Below, piece by piece: positions 18,796-26,869 of a stretch of 64,000 nucleotides of DNA. Both the position numbers and the translations under genes were made by a program. The notes under the pieces are model-generated. The model was not told the DNA's origin. It was given only the letters and a program-made list of their open reading frames with translations, and searched no databases. Numbering within the stretch: the stretch's first letter is position 1; each line of letters begins with the position of its first letter. Source of the DNA: Sulfurovum sp. NBC37-1 (lineage in GTDB: Bacteria > Campylobacterota > Campylobacteria > Campylobacterales > Sulfurovaceae); assembly GCF_000010345.1 (NCBI RefSeq), contig NC_009663.1:1426001-1490000 (forward strand). Reading direction: 5' to 3'.

Positions 18796-19485
18796 TTAGT
18801 AGAATTTTTTAATAAGTTTTTTTTGAAAAGGTTCCAACTCTTTATGACAGATACCAAGTGATCTGTTTTCTGTCATAACTACCAGGATGGCATCTTCATA
18901 TAAAGGATAAAAAAAACTGTAACCTTCTGGCCTTGATACAATGATATTATTAGGTTGACCAATTAGACTATCGACTCTGTTGCGATTAGATTCAATACTT
19001 TCATAAATAGAAAAAATATACTTATGTATCTCTTCCGGAATACCATCTATTCCGTAAGCATTGATTTTTGATCCCTGGATAAGAAAGGCAAATGCTGCAC
19101 ATGCTGGAAAAGTTTTTTGACAAAACTCTTTCCACTCCTCATCCATTGGATTTGCTAAGGTACCTTGATCCATTTTTATCGGTGCATCCATCTCTTTCGT
19201 TGTATTCTCATCATTATGAGAAGTGTCTTCAGAAAGAATTTCTTCCGGATGCTCTTGATTTTTGTTTAAAGCACCGAAAAGCTTTCCAAGCATTTTCTTG
19301 TGCAAAAATGATAGTTTCATATCAATATCCTTCGAGTTAATAGGTTCTGAAAGAGTGTTTAAAACCCTGCATAATTTTCCGTTCTCAGTATAAATAACAT
19401 TATAAATGGATTGACGATTAGAATAATACATGGTTTTTATATTAAAAACCTTATTGTTTATCTCTACTCTATCTTCCAACTCCAT
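18796..19485 (-). CDS. Uncharacterised protein, possible Roadblock/LC7-like C-terminal domain
   Basis: The 229-residue product is soluble. Residues 1-45 (DRVEINNKVFNIKTMYYSNRQ...) form a beta-rich segment, 75-115 an acidic, low-complexity linker (EDTSHNDENTTKEMD), and 130-229 an alpha/beta domain with CAAFAFLIQGSKINAYGIDG and ending NRSLGICHKELEPFQKKLI. The C-terminal domain has the length and strand-helix pattern of a Roadblock/LC7 module, though the match is weak. It lies 25 bp upstream of the hybrid kinase gene and 3 bp downstream of the next gene, so it is part of the same operon. Confidence 0.55.
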   Translation of the reverse strand: MELEDRVEINNKVFNIKTMYYSNRQSIYNVIYTENGKLCRVLNTLSEPINSKDIDMKLSFLHKKMLGKLFGALNKNQEHPEEILSEDTSHNDENTTKEMDAPIKMDQGTLANPMDEEWKEFCQKTFPACAAFAFLIQGSKINAYGIDGIPEEIHKYIFSIYESIESNRNRVDSLIGQPNNIIVSRPEGYSFFYPLYEDAILVVMTENRSLGICHKELEPFQKKLIKKFY

Positions 19486-19488
19486 TGC

Positions 19489-19860
19489 TTATCCTTCCAT
19501 AATTTTCATTAAAGCAAAAATCCTTCCAAGCCCAACCTCCTTATTGCTGGTTAGCATAAAAATAATGCCGTCTGAGCGTTTCTGAATAAAGATACGCTCA
19601 TCAAAATCACCCATGAGCATACTAAGATCTTCTTTGAAAAGTGGAGCTACTTTTTTTAAAACTTTAAAACTCTTTTTCATATTGTGCCGGTCGTCTAGTA
19701 TCTTATATACTTTTTTTTTATTTTTAGGATCAAAAAGATAGATAGAATAGACTCCGGTAATTGATTTGAACTGTTCATAATATTTTTGCAACAGTTCTGC
19801 CACCTCTTCCATCTCGCCTGATTTAGTCATTTTTTGTTTCCTTGCGATAAATTTATGCAT
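19489..19860 (-). CDS. Small Roadblock/LC7-like protein
   Basis: The product has 123 residues: a helix (EMEEVAELLQKYYEQF) then a strand-rich core, VYSIYLFDPKNKKKVYKIL, ending DGIIFMLTSNKEVGLGRIFALMKIM. The GIIFMLTSNKEVGLGRIFALM segment resembles the last strand and helix of Roadblock folds. The helix before the first strand fits MglB-type dimers. It is the middle gene of the set, 3 bp from the next. The family call is structural inference from pattern. Confidence 0.5.
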   Translation of the reverse strand: MHKFIARKQKMTKSGEMEEVAELLQKYYEQFKSITGVYSIYLFDPKNKKKVYKILDDRHNMKKSFKVLKKVAPLFKEDLSMLMGDFDERIFIQKRSDGIIFMLTSNKEVGLGRIFALMKIMEG

Positions 19861-19964
19861 ATTATATATTTTCTCCTGCTATATCGGTCTCATTATTTTA
19901 GACAAAAATCACCGCTTAGCTAGACAAAAAACAGTAAATTAACATCAAATAATCTTTACCTATA

Positions 19965-20034
19965 ACATCATAAAGAAAATATTTTATGATGTCCTATAGT
20001 TCAAATCTTTTAGTAGTAAAGATCTGAACTATAG
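19965..20034. repeat. Two tandem hairpins inside the Roadblock/kinase cluster
   Basis: A perfect 10-bp stem ACATCATAAA/TTTATGATGT (19965-19974, 19983-19992) is followed by a 17-bp stem starting CTATAGTTCA (19994-20010, 20018-20034) with one mismatch and a 7-base loop. They fill the 221-bp gap between the 67-residue gene and the 123-residue gene. They may act as a partial terminator or processing site setting different transcript levels. No T tract directly follows on either strand. Confidence 0.7.
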
Positions 20035-20045
20035 CCACACATAGG

Positions 20046-20079
20046 TTTTCTCCGTTACCCATCAGGGCCACGGAGAAAA
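20046..20079 (-). terminator. Hairpin after the 67-residue gene
   Basis: The arms TTTTCTCCGT (20046-20055) and ACGGAGAAAA (20070-20079) pair perfectly around a 14-base loop. It starts three bases past the stop of the leftward gene at 20082. No run of T follows, so a Rho-independent role is uncertain. Confidence 0.5.
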
Positions 20080-20081
20080 AT

Positions 20082-20285
20082 TTAGTTTTTGCTCATGTTT
20101 TTAATCAAACCATTTACAAAACCAAGTAGATGCGGAGTAACTCCCTGCAAGTCTTCATTGGTTACATCAAGATTAGCAAGGACAGCCATAAGTTTTTTGT
20201 AAAACTCTTTGGGTTCTACTGCACCACTTTTCATTTCGTCGATTGCTTGAGCTAGTTGGTCTTTTGCCATTTGTAAATCTCCCAT
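20082..20285 (-). CDS. Small helical protein of the Roadblock cluster
   Basis: The 67-residue product is predicted all-helical and lacks Cys, Trp or a signal peptide. Its sequence runs MAKDQLAQAIDEMKSGAVEP, then EFYKKLMAVLANLD, then GVTPHLLGFVNGLIKNMSKN. The AGGGAGAATAGGTAA leader gives a good ribosome site. Being the second gene after the canonical Roadblock protein, it may be a partner or adaptor for the LC7-type dimers. I recognise no family. Confidence 0.7.
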   Translation of the reverse strand: MGDLQMAKDQLAQAIDEMKSGAVEPKEFYKKLMAVLANLDVTNEDLQGVTPHLLGFVNGLIKNMSKN

Positions 20286-20399
20286 TTACCTATTCTCCCT
20301 TATTTATTTTTTTAATTATATACAAAGAAAACATAAAAATAACCTTTCAGAGGAAGCAAATCATCCTCCTTCAGGCGAGCTTGTAAATCATCTGTCTAA

Positions 20400-20777
20400 T
20401 TAAACGGCTTGAAGTTCTTTAAGAAAGACTTTCAATGCAACGATGAGACCGCCCATTTTGAATCCAGCTGGTGCAATAACACCCAATGCCACTTCTTCTC
20501 CAAGGTCTTTAACGGCGATAGCTCCGCCATCAGCATTAATAATCATTTCACTCAACGTTCCCGACTCTGTATTGCTCAGAACACTGCTTGTTGAAGCCAG
20601 CAAGGATGCGATATCCGCTGAGATAATATCAGAATCTTTGTCTGATTTGAAATAATGTGCCATTTCAAGACCCTCTGCTGTAGCAAGAAGCGCTCCATCA
20701 AGACCATTCTTCTTGACAAACGTCTCCAGTAATTTGTCACCCTTGCTTGTCAATGTGCTAATATCTAGACTACTCAT
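20400..20777 (-). CDS. Roadblock/LC7 (MglB-like) domain protein
   Basis: The 125-residue product is a single Roadblock/LC7 domain: FVKKNGLDGALLATAEGLEMAHYF is the characteristic first strand-turn-strand, followed by a long helix (ISADIASLLASTSSVLSNTE) and IINADGGAIAVKDLGEEVALGVIAP. Bacterial members such as MglB act as dimeric GAPs or scaffolds for small Ras-like GTPases that control polarity or motility. No such GTPase is encoded in this cluster. It is the first gene leftward, with AGGAG before the ATG, and its 5' region (20778-20957) is A+T-rich and carries the promoter. Confidence 0.85.
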   Translation of the reverse strand: MSSLDISTLTSKGDKLLETFVKKNGLDGALLATAEGLEMAHYFKSDKDSDIISADIASLLASTSSVLSNTESGTLSEMIINADGGAIAVKDLGEEVALGVIAPAGFKMGGLIVALKVFLKELQAV

Positions 20778-20957
20778 TTATTCTCCTATGTAATTAATTT
20801 GCAGATGCACTAAAGCATCCTGATGACAATTCTAGTAGTAACAACCTTTTGTGTAACTTAAATTTTGGATTGACAAAGTAATCTTATTTAAAACAAGGGA
20901 TTATATTTTATAGTATGGAAAATGAAAAGTGGAAGGGAGGACCAGGCGATACTGTTG

Positions 20958-21671
20958 CTACAATATCACTGCACTTTCAGGTACCTCTTCGGACACCACT
21001 TTTTTGTCCTCTATCTTCAGTATCCTGTCACACAACGGCAGCATCGCTTCATCGTGCGTGACCATAATGACGGCTACATCCTGCTCGACGGCGATTTTCT
21101 TGAGCATTTTTACAACATCGACGGAGCGTTTAGAGTCCAGCGCCGCGGTAGGTTCGTCTGCCAGGATGATCTGGGGCGTGTTGGCGAGCGCACGGGCGAT
21201 AGCCACACGCTGGTTCTGTCCACCGGAGAGCTGGGAGGGCATTGCTTTGGCCTTGTCAGCAATGTCGAAATACTCCAGCAGATCCATGGCTTTCTCGTTC
21301 GCCTCTTTTTCAGATACACCATTGGTCTGCGGAATGAGCGTAACGTTCTCTATGACATTAAGGAAGGGGATGAGATAGTGCGCCTGAAAGATGAATCCGA
21401 TCTTCTCACGGCGTATTTTTCTGGTCTCTTTGGTAAGCCACTTGTTGTCGTACACCTTTTCATTACCCAGCCAGACGGTACCGCTCGTAGGCTCTTCCAC
21501 ACAGCCTATCATCATTAGAAGCGTAGTCTTCCCTGCACCACTCGGTGCGACCAGCGCGACCAGCTCACCTTTGTCCACCTGAAAAGAGGCTCCCTCTATG
21601 ACCCGGACCAGACTGTCGCCCTTACCGAAATGTTTGACAATATTTTCAACTTTGATTGCCTGTTTTTCCAT
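20958..21671 (-). CDS. ABC exporter ATPase (LolD/MacB/DevA-like)
   Basis: This 237-residue cytoplasmic ATPase has Walker A (APSGAGKTTLL, about 39-49), signature LSGGQNQRVAIARAL, Walker B IILADEPTAAL and the switch His in VTHDEAML. It powers the FtsX-type permease encoded just upstream (4-bp gap). Full operon order is TolC-like, membrane fusion protein, permease, ATPase, a complete tripartite exporter. The substrate is unknown; DevBCA systems export glycolipids and MacAB systems export toxins or siderophores. A diverged remnant of a similar ATPase lies at 16705-16829. Confidence 0.92.
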   Translation of the reverse strand: MEKQAIKVENIVKHFGKGDSLVRVIEGASFQVDKGELVALVAPSGAGKTTLLMMIGCVEEPTSGTVWLGNEKVYDNKWLTKETRKIRREKIGFIFQAHYLIPFLNVIENVTLIPQTNGVSEKEANEKAMDLLEYFDIADKAKAMPSQLSGGQNQRVAIARALANTPQIILADEPTAALDSKRSVDVVKMLKKIAVEQDVAVIMVTHDEAMLPLCDRILKIEDKKVVSEEVPESAVIL

Positions 21672-21675
21672 ACCC

Positions 21676-22821
21676 TTAACCCCCTATGGCAGCTGCCGGG
21701 TCTGCCTTGATCACTTTTCGTATTCCCACCAGGGAAGCCAGGATCGAAGCGATAATGACGATGATGAACAACGTCCATGCATCAGGTATCTCCAGCACAA
21801 CCCGCTTGGGAAATTTGCTGTAGATCAGGTGGGAAAAGATATTACCGAAGATGAATGCCAGAAAACCAAGCAGCAACGTCTCCTGCACGATCATTTTGAT
21901 GACCATACTGTTGGGAATACCGATCAGCTTCATAATAGATATTTCCTTCATCTTCTCCAGGGTCATCGTATAAATGATCAGTGCGATGATGATCGTTGAG
22001 ACAATGACCAGTATGGCCGTGAACATCCCGATCTGCTTGGAGGCCTTTTCTATCAGGTTCTTGGTCAGAATGGTCTTCTGCTGGGCTGCGGTGTAAACGC
22101 TGTTATGTTTGAACCGTCTGATCTCACCGGCCACAGCATCAACGTCGTAACCCGATTTTACCCTTCCAACGATCGTATTGACCATGAAAGCATCCTTGTT
22201 TCTGTACCCTCTCGCCCTGTCACTTCTGATCCGGTTGTTCGTATAGGAAAACTGCAGATCCTGTGCATCTTTCAGTGAGACATAGACCAGAGGATCCCCT
22301 CCGGAAGATACGGTACCGTGCGTCACACCCACTACAGTGTAGTCGTTACGGACCAAATGGATCCTGTCACCCAGTTTGAAACCGGTCTTGTCTGAGACCA
22401 CGATTTCGTAGTGGTCCTTCTCGAGGGGGTGTCCCTCTATGATCCGCTCAGGATTGATGGGGTTGATCGTGCCAAAAGGGTCATATCCCACTGCTACCGC
22501 ACGTACCGGCTTTGGCTTTTTTGGAAGCTGAAGGTTCTGAAAGGTCAACGCTTCGGCAGTCTCCATGCCGTCAATGACACGCAGGGTATCTCTGAGATCT
22601 TCGTGAATACGCGATGCTTCGGCAAAGGGTCCCAGCGTTCCTTCCTGCACGACCCACAGGTCAGCCTTGATATCGCCTAGCAGCACTTCTGCATCGATCA
22701 TCATTCCTCTGTAGACACCGATCATAATAAGGACGATCCCCAGAAGCATCCCTACGCCCATAGCCGTTACAAGGAACTTGCCAAGAGTATGCTGGACGTC
22801 TTTTTGAGCCAGATTTATCAT
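21676..22821 (-). CDS. ABC exporter permease, FtsX/MacB type (DevC-like)
   Basis: The 381-residue protein has one N-terminal membrane segment (about 15-38), a large periplasmic domain (about 40-255) and three C-terminal segments, the layout of DevC/MacB permeases. EKMKEISIMKLIGIPNSMV is the cytoplasmic coupling loop that contacts the ATPase. It overlaps the membrane fusion protein gene by four bases. The periplasmic domain (MacB_PCD type) should dock to the fusion protein. Confidence 0.9.
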   Translation of the reverse strand: MINLAQKDVQHTLGKFLVTAMGVGMLLGIVLIMIGVYRGMMIDAEVLLGDIKADLWVVQEGTLGPFAEASRIHEDLRDTLRVIDGMETAEALTFQNLQLPKKPKPVRAVAVGYDPFGTINPINPERIIEGHPLEKDHYEIVVSDKTGFKLGDRIHLVRNDYTVVGVTHGTVSSGGDPLVYVSLKDAQDLQFSYTNNRIRSDRARGYRNKDAFMVNTIVGRVKSGYDVDAVAGEIRRFKHNSVYTAAQQKTILTKNLIEKASKQIGMFTAILVIVSTIIIALIIYTMTLEKMKEISIMKLIGIPNSMVIKMIVQETLLLGFLAFIFGNIFSHLIYSKFPKRVVLEIPDAWTLFIIVIIASILASLVGIRKVIKADPAAAIGG

Positions 22822-23960
22822 AAGTGTACCGACATCCCTTCTTTCAGCGCTTTTTTCTTCGGATCAGCCATCAGTATCACCGTTTTGGCATCGATCCCGG
22901 AGACAGCAACGGATTTATTGTCACGTGCCAGGACTTTTACTGTCATGAAATGCGCTTTGCCATCGTGGCTGGTCCATACACCTGGCGTCAACTTTTGATA
23001 TACAATGGCATTTGCAGGTACTTTCAGCACCTGTTTCAGTTGACTTGTCACAATGTTCACTTCAGCCTGCTCATTGATGTAAAAAGGCTTTGGCAGCGTT
23101 TTGAATGCCACATCGACCTCTTTTTCAAGCGTCACGGCATCCGTCTGAGGCTCGATACGCTTCACAACCCCTTCATAATTTCTGTACGCCTGTGAGCGCA
23201 GCACTATCTTCGCTTTTTGCTCAACTTTGACCGTTCCGCTGAGTCTCTCGTCTATATAGGTCTTTACCCAAACACTTTTGGGATCGACGATCTTGAGAAT
23301 GGGCTGTGTAGGAGCGACACTCTGCGCTACTTCTGCCTCCCTGTCGATCACATAACCATCCACCGGAGCATAGATGCTGAAACGTGCAAACTTCTCTTCC
23401 AGCGCTTCCACATTTTTTCCGGCACGATCTACCTCGATCTTCGCCGCATCTATGCGTGCATTCGTTGCCTTGATCTGCGCATCTATGACATCGAGGTCCG
23501 CTTTGGTCCTGTCGTATTCCGCTTTGGATGCGAACGCCTGCTTCTGCAGTCTTTCATAGCGTCTGAACGTGACCAGTGCCAATGCTTTTTGCGCCTTCAG
23601 ACTCTGCAATTCTTCTTTGGATGCCTCAAGCTCCAGAGTAGCCTTCTTCACGGAAATTTTTGCCTCTTCAAGCTGTTTCGGAAGGTCTACCGGGTCGATG
23701 CTTACCAGCATCTCGCCTTTTTTGACCCACTGCCCTTTGTCTGTTAGTATCTGCAGTATCTTTCCGCCGGTCTGTGCCGTGATAGCGTAGATATTGTTCG
23801 CCCCAATATTACCTACACCGAACACTTCAGTATACATGTCTCCGACTTTTGGCGTAACCGTTTCATAGGTCGTTTTGGGGATATAGACCTTCTTGTAAAA
23901 AAGTGAGGATCCCGCCGCTATTACAAGTACGATCAATCCATATTTTACGGATCTTGTCAT
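22818..23960 (-). CDS. Membrane fusion protein (HlyD/DevB/MacA-like)
   Basis: This 380-residue periplasmic adaptor is anchored by an N-terminal membrane segment (YGLIVLVIAAGSSLFYKKV). A lipoyl half-motif (GGKILQILTDKGQWVKKGEML), a long coiled-coil hairpin (about 100-200) and a second lipoyl half (FSIYAPVDGYVIDREAEVAQSV) follow, then a beta-barrel. It bridges the ABC permease and the outer-membrane channel. It overlaps the permease gene by four bases. A structured repeat (24001-24061) lies directly upstream, between it and the TolC-like gene. Confidence 0.9.
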   Translation of the reverse strand: MTRSVKYGLIVLVIAAGSSLFYKKVYIPKTTYETVTPKVGDMYTEVFGVGNIGANNIYAITAQTGGKILQILTDKGQWVKKGEMLVSIDPVDLPKQLEEAKISVKKATLELEASKEELQSLKAQKALALVTFRRYERLQKQAFASKAEYDRTKADLDVIDAQIKATNARIDAAKIEVDRAGKNVEALEEKFARFSIYAPVDGYVIDREAEVAQSVAPTQPILKIVDPKSVWVKTYIDERLSGTVKVEQKAKIVLRSQAYRNYEGVVKRIEPQTDAVTLEKEVDVAFKTLPKPFYINEQAEVNIVTSQLKQVLKVPANAIVYQKLTPGVWTSHDGKAHFMTVKVLARDNKSVAVSGIDAKTVILMADPKKKALKEGMSVHL

Positions 23961-24000
23961 TATATTTTTCCTTTTATATACAATATTCCCAAATATCTGG

Positions 24001-24061
24001 AGGTGGAGACTTTAGTCCCACAAAAATAAGAGAGTGAGAGTGAACGCTTCACTTCCGGCAT
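24001..24061. repeat. Structured intergenic repeat, copy 1
   Basis: The element has hairpin GTGGAGACTTTAGTCCCAC (one bulged A) followed by GTGAAcgcTTCAC and the tail ttccgg. A second copy lies at 25399-25458. The two copies flank the TolC-like gene of the ABC exporter operon. Strand of action is unknown. Confidence 0.7.
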
Positions 24062-24069
24062 TGATAACA

Positions 24070-25323
24070 TTATATTTTTCCTTTAAGGTATTCAATTCTA
24101 TCTATGGCAAGACTTCTCGAATAGTATGCTTCAAGCAGTCCGAGTTTCGCGTTCAATACCAGTGTGGTACTGTCGAGGAGTTCGATGTAGGTCGACAACC
24201 CTTCTTTGTAACGTGCTTCAAGCACCTGTCTCGTTTTTCGTGCCGATACAAGCTGTTCTTTTTTCGCCTTGATCGTCTTGTCGTAACGTCTGATATCGAT
24301 GATCAGTCCGCTCAACTCTTCTTTAAGTGCCAGTGCCGTAGACGCACGCTGCTCCTGCGCGATCTGATAGCCAATTTTGGCCTGCTGCTCCTGTGCGCTC
24401 AATCTGCCACCGTGATAGAGCGGTATGTTGTAGTTCACGCCTACGTAGTCCGAATTGTACGAATTGAGCGTGTCGAATCTTGTATGTGAAGCCACAAGGT
24501 CCACAGAACCGAAGTGTGCCGCTTCGCTTGCACGGTGAAGCGCTTTATTCTTGTCAACCATCCGTCTGTCCATCTGCATTCTGTAGTTGTTCGACAGAAC
24601 TTCACGCTCTATGGTTTTAACCGAAGCCATATGCTTTTTCAATGTACCTGACTGGAGTTTGAGATCGTTTTGCAGTGGTGTACCCATATAAAGGGAAAGG
24701 GAAACTTTTGCTTTCTCGAAAGAGGCTTTGGCAATAGCAAGATTGTTTTCAGCCACATAAACGGAAGAGAGGAACCTGCTGGCATCTGCATGGGTTTTCA
24801 GGCCCTGTTTTACCAACGCTTTGGACTGCGCGTAAAAAGCGCGTTTGCTTTCAAGGTCTTTCTGTCTGACTGCGATAGCCTCTTTCTGTACAACCAACAG
24901 TTCATACAGAGACTTTACCTTGTAGGCAAGCAGTGCCCTGACCTCTTCAAGGGAGAGCTTTGAGATATCTTCATCGATCTTCGATGCCTCTACCAGGGAG
25001 CTTGTCTTTGCAAAATCCCAAACCTTCTGGTGCAGCATTACACCCGCATTCCAGGCCTCTTTATCGACTGTATGAAAGAGACCGTTCTGCGGCAGTGCAA
25101 ATGTCTGCGTAGGCGCATAGGTCGCAGAAAGGTCTATCTGCGGAAGATAGTCGGCATAGGCGGCATTGTAACCCTGTTCCGCCTGCTGAATACGCAGCAT
25201 GAACGTTTTGACATCCGGATGGTGCGCCAGTGTTCTGTCTATAGCTGTTTTAAGTGTCAACATCTGTGCCGAGAGGTTTGTGGCAGCCAATAAGGTGACT
25301 ATCCATACCGACTGTTTCAACAT
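24070..25323 (-). CDS. TolC-family outer-membrane efflux protein
   Basis: From the ATG at 25323 the product is 417 residues with signal peptide MLKQSVWIVTLLAATNLSAQ. Two OEP repeats follow, with LALKEELSGLIIDIRRYDKTI and LEARYKEGLSTYIELLDSTT near the end, the usual TolC helix motifs. A longer frame opens at 25422, but it would run through the structured repeat at 25399-25458 and hide the signal peptide. ATG 25338 is a close alternative. It is the first gene of the exporter operon, separated from the fusion protein gene by 109 bp containing repeat copy 1. Confidence 0.85.
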   Translation of the reverse strand: MLKQSVWIVTLLAATNLSAQMLTLKTAIDRTLAHHPDVKTFMLRIQQAEQGYNAAYADYLPQIDLSATYAPTQTFALPQNGLFHTVDKEAWNAGVMLHQKVWDFAKTSSLVEASKIDEDISKLSLEEVRALLAYKVKSLYELLVVQKEAIAVRQKDLESKRAFYAQSKALVKQGLKTHADASRFLSSVYVAENNLAIAKASFEKAKVSLSLYMGTPLQNDLKLQSGTLKKHMASVKTIEREVLSNNYRMQMDRRMVDKNKALHRASEAAHFGSVDLVASHTRFDTLNSYNSDYVGVNYNIPLYHGGRLSAQEQQAKIGYQIAQEQRASTALALKEELSGLIIDIRRYDKTIKAKKEQLVSARKTRQVLEARYKEGLSTYIELLDSTTLVLNAKLGLLEAYYSRSLAIDRIEYLKGKI

Positions 25324-25398
25324 ATGTTTCAAACACATCCTTTTTTTACATATTATGGGCATCTCTAATACTATTGAGCTAAACATATATTTACCTGC

Positions 25399-25458
25399 TA
25401 GTGGAGACTTTAGTCCCACCAAACATAGAGGTGAGAGTAAAACTCTTCACTTCCGATA
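25399..25458. repeat. Structured intergenic repeat, copy 2
   Basis: This copy matches 24001-24061: GTGGAGACTTTAGTCCCAC, then GTGAgAGTaaaACTcTTCAC, then cttccgat. The second hairpin differs in sequence between copies while keeping base pairing, a sign of selection on structure. It lies upstream of the exporter operon. The remaining bases to 25562 hold no gene I can support. Confidence 0.7.
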
Positions 25459-25562
25459 ACCCTTAGCTTAATGGCATTGGAGGGCACCTTAAACAAAAGC
25501 CTCCGGCTCCCTACTCTTTTCACAACATACTACCACACTCATATGAATCATACGTGAATTGC

Positions 25563-26141
25563 CTATTTTCCTTTATTCTGATGCGCATAGATCACGATGG
25601 CGACAAAGACACCACCCTGCACCACACCGAGGATGACCTCGGAAATGACTGCCATCATCGCAGGAAGCGTCTGGGGTATCCAGTCACCTGATCCCAGCGT
25701 TGTAAAAGTAACAGTCGAAATGTACATGGAGGTGACAAAACTGTGGTCATGGATCATCTTCAGGTTCTCCGGAGGAAACTGTGAGTTGAGGTGAAAGAGC
25801 GAAAAAACATCGAACATATTGAAAAGTACTGCATAAAAAACGATGGTAATGACCGTGATCTCAAGGTAAAGCAGTACGATCTGAATGAGTGCCAGATGGA
25901 TATGGCTCTTCGATCGGCTGAAGATGTAAACCGCCGCATCGAGTACGGCAAAACGTGCCAGAACGATATAGAGGATATTGGAGATGAGAATCTCATCTTT
26001 ATACATATCGAACCACTGGGTGTATCTGCCGTGCAGAAATACTTCGAACATCAGCGGTATCAGTACGATCGGAAGGACGAGAAAAGCGACCCTCTCACTC
26101 TTGATAAAACGCTTCTCCCTTTGCAGAAATTTTGCCAGCAT
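25563..26141 (-). CDS. Two-pore-type small ion channel (K+ channel-like pore)
   Basis: From the ATG at 26141 the product is 192 residues. It has about four hydrophobic segments and a pore loop STVTFTTLGSGDWIPQ near 145-160, like the TxxTxGxGD filter of K+ channels but with Leu and Ser at filter positions. The start at 26141 follows the upstream gene by one base; a longer frame would overlap that gene heavily and has a non-natural Arg/Ser-rich N-terminus. It ends an operon with a cation efflux gene and two thioredoxin-fold genes. Selectivity for K+ is not assured given the altered filter. Confidence 0.78.
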   Translation of the reverse strand: MLAKFLQREKRFIKSERVAFLVLPIVLIPLMFEVFLHGRYTQWFDMYKDEILISNILYIVLARFAVLDAAVYIFSRSKSHIHLALIQIVLLYLEITVITIVFYAVLFNMFDVFSLFHLNSQFPPENLKMIHDHSFVTSMYISTVTFTTLGSGDWIPQTLPAMMAVISEVILGVVQGGVFVAIVIYAHQNKGK

Positions 26142-26142
26142 A

Positions 26143-26460
26143 CTACAGCACCTTCTTTTTGAGCTGTTCTTCAAAGGCCTGGGTGATCTCCTCCGCCTGT
26201 ACCAGTCCTTCGAAGAATATCTCTCCGTCAAGTACCAGTGTAGGGTCTTTAGTGACACCTTTTTCCACTGCTTTGAGCGTATCGTGCTCGTAGGTGAATT
26301 CCACACGCAGCGGCAGGTGTTTGATCGCACAGCTGAGGCGCTTGGAGAATTTTGCCGTGCTTATTTTATCTCCGTACAGTACAGCATGAAACAGAGGATA
26401 TTCCGTTTTATCCGCATTCAGTACTTCACCATGGTCCATGGTATGACAGGCTTCATTCAT
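26143..26460 (-). CDS. Thioredoxin-fold protein without CxxC
   Basis: This 105-residue protein has no signal peptide. PLFHAVLYGDKISTAKFSKRL provides a first strand and helix, and DPTLVLDGEIFFEGLVQAEEI is the cis-Pro and last strand of a thioredoxin/glutaredoxin-like fold (PTLVLDGE). The active-site CxxC is missing; the only Cys in that half is in RLSCAI. The family resembles small disulfide-type proteins found beside membrane transport genes. It is preceded by a secreted thioredoxin gene and followed at once by the channel gene. Confidence 0.6.
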   Translation of the reverse strand: MNEACHTMDHGEVLNADKTEYPLFHAVLYGDKISTAKFSKRLSCAIKHLPLRVEFTYEHDTLKAVEKGVTKDPTLVLDGEIFFEGLVQAEEITQAFEEQLKKKVL

Positions 26461-26482
26461 AATTATCCTTTGTTACGTTCTT

Positions 26483-26869
26483 TCAGTTTGCGATATACTG
26501 CTTAAGCAGCGCATCAAGTTCATCCATCTTCAGCACACCCACGTGTCTGTAGACCTCTTTACCGTTTCCATCGAGTATGATCTGTGTGGGGATCATCTGA
26601 ATTTTGAGTTTGTAGGCGGCTCCCCTCTCCTTTTTGACATTGACGAAAAATATCGGATACTCCGGGTGCTCCAGTTTGACCATATGGAGCCGTCTTCCCA
26701 TGACCTGACAGCTACGGCAGCTGTCTGAACCCACTTCAAGCATCACGTTCTTTCCTTTGCCTATCTGCTTTGAGACCTGAGCAAATGGCGTCTCCTGAAG
26801 CATTGGGACTTCCGCCCAAAGATATGTCGTCATTAACACTGTCAGCAATACCATTGTTTTTTTCATCAT
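26483..26869 (-). CDS. Periplasmic thioredoxin-like protein
   Basis: This 128-residue protein has a signal peptide (MKKTMVLLTVLMTTYLWAE) and active site CRSC (Cys51, Cys54) in LEVGSDSCRSCQVMGRRL. PTQIILDGNGKEVYRHVG holds the cis-Pro and final strands. It should act as a periplasmic thiol-disulfide oxidoreductase. It overlaps the upstream DUF4282-like gene by four bases and is part of the cation efflux operon. Confidence 0.88.
   Translation of the reverse strand: MMKKTMVLLTVLMTTYLWAEVPMLQETPFAQVSKQIGKGKNVMLEVGSDSCRSCQVMGRRLHMVKLEHPEYPIFFVNVKKERGAAYKLKIQMIPTQIILDGNGKEVYRHVGVLKMDELDALLKQYIAN

Noticed and set aside
20046-20079. Possible c-di-GMP-type riboswitch in the hairpin after the 67-residue gene
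   Set aside because: Some local words (ttacccatcagggcc) look similar, but the conserved core of that RNA is missing and the element lies after a gene rather than before one.
25339-25422. Longer TolC-like protein beginning at 25422
   Set aside because: It would translate through the structured repeat and bury the signal peptide.
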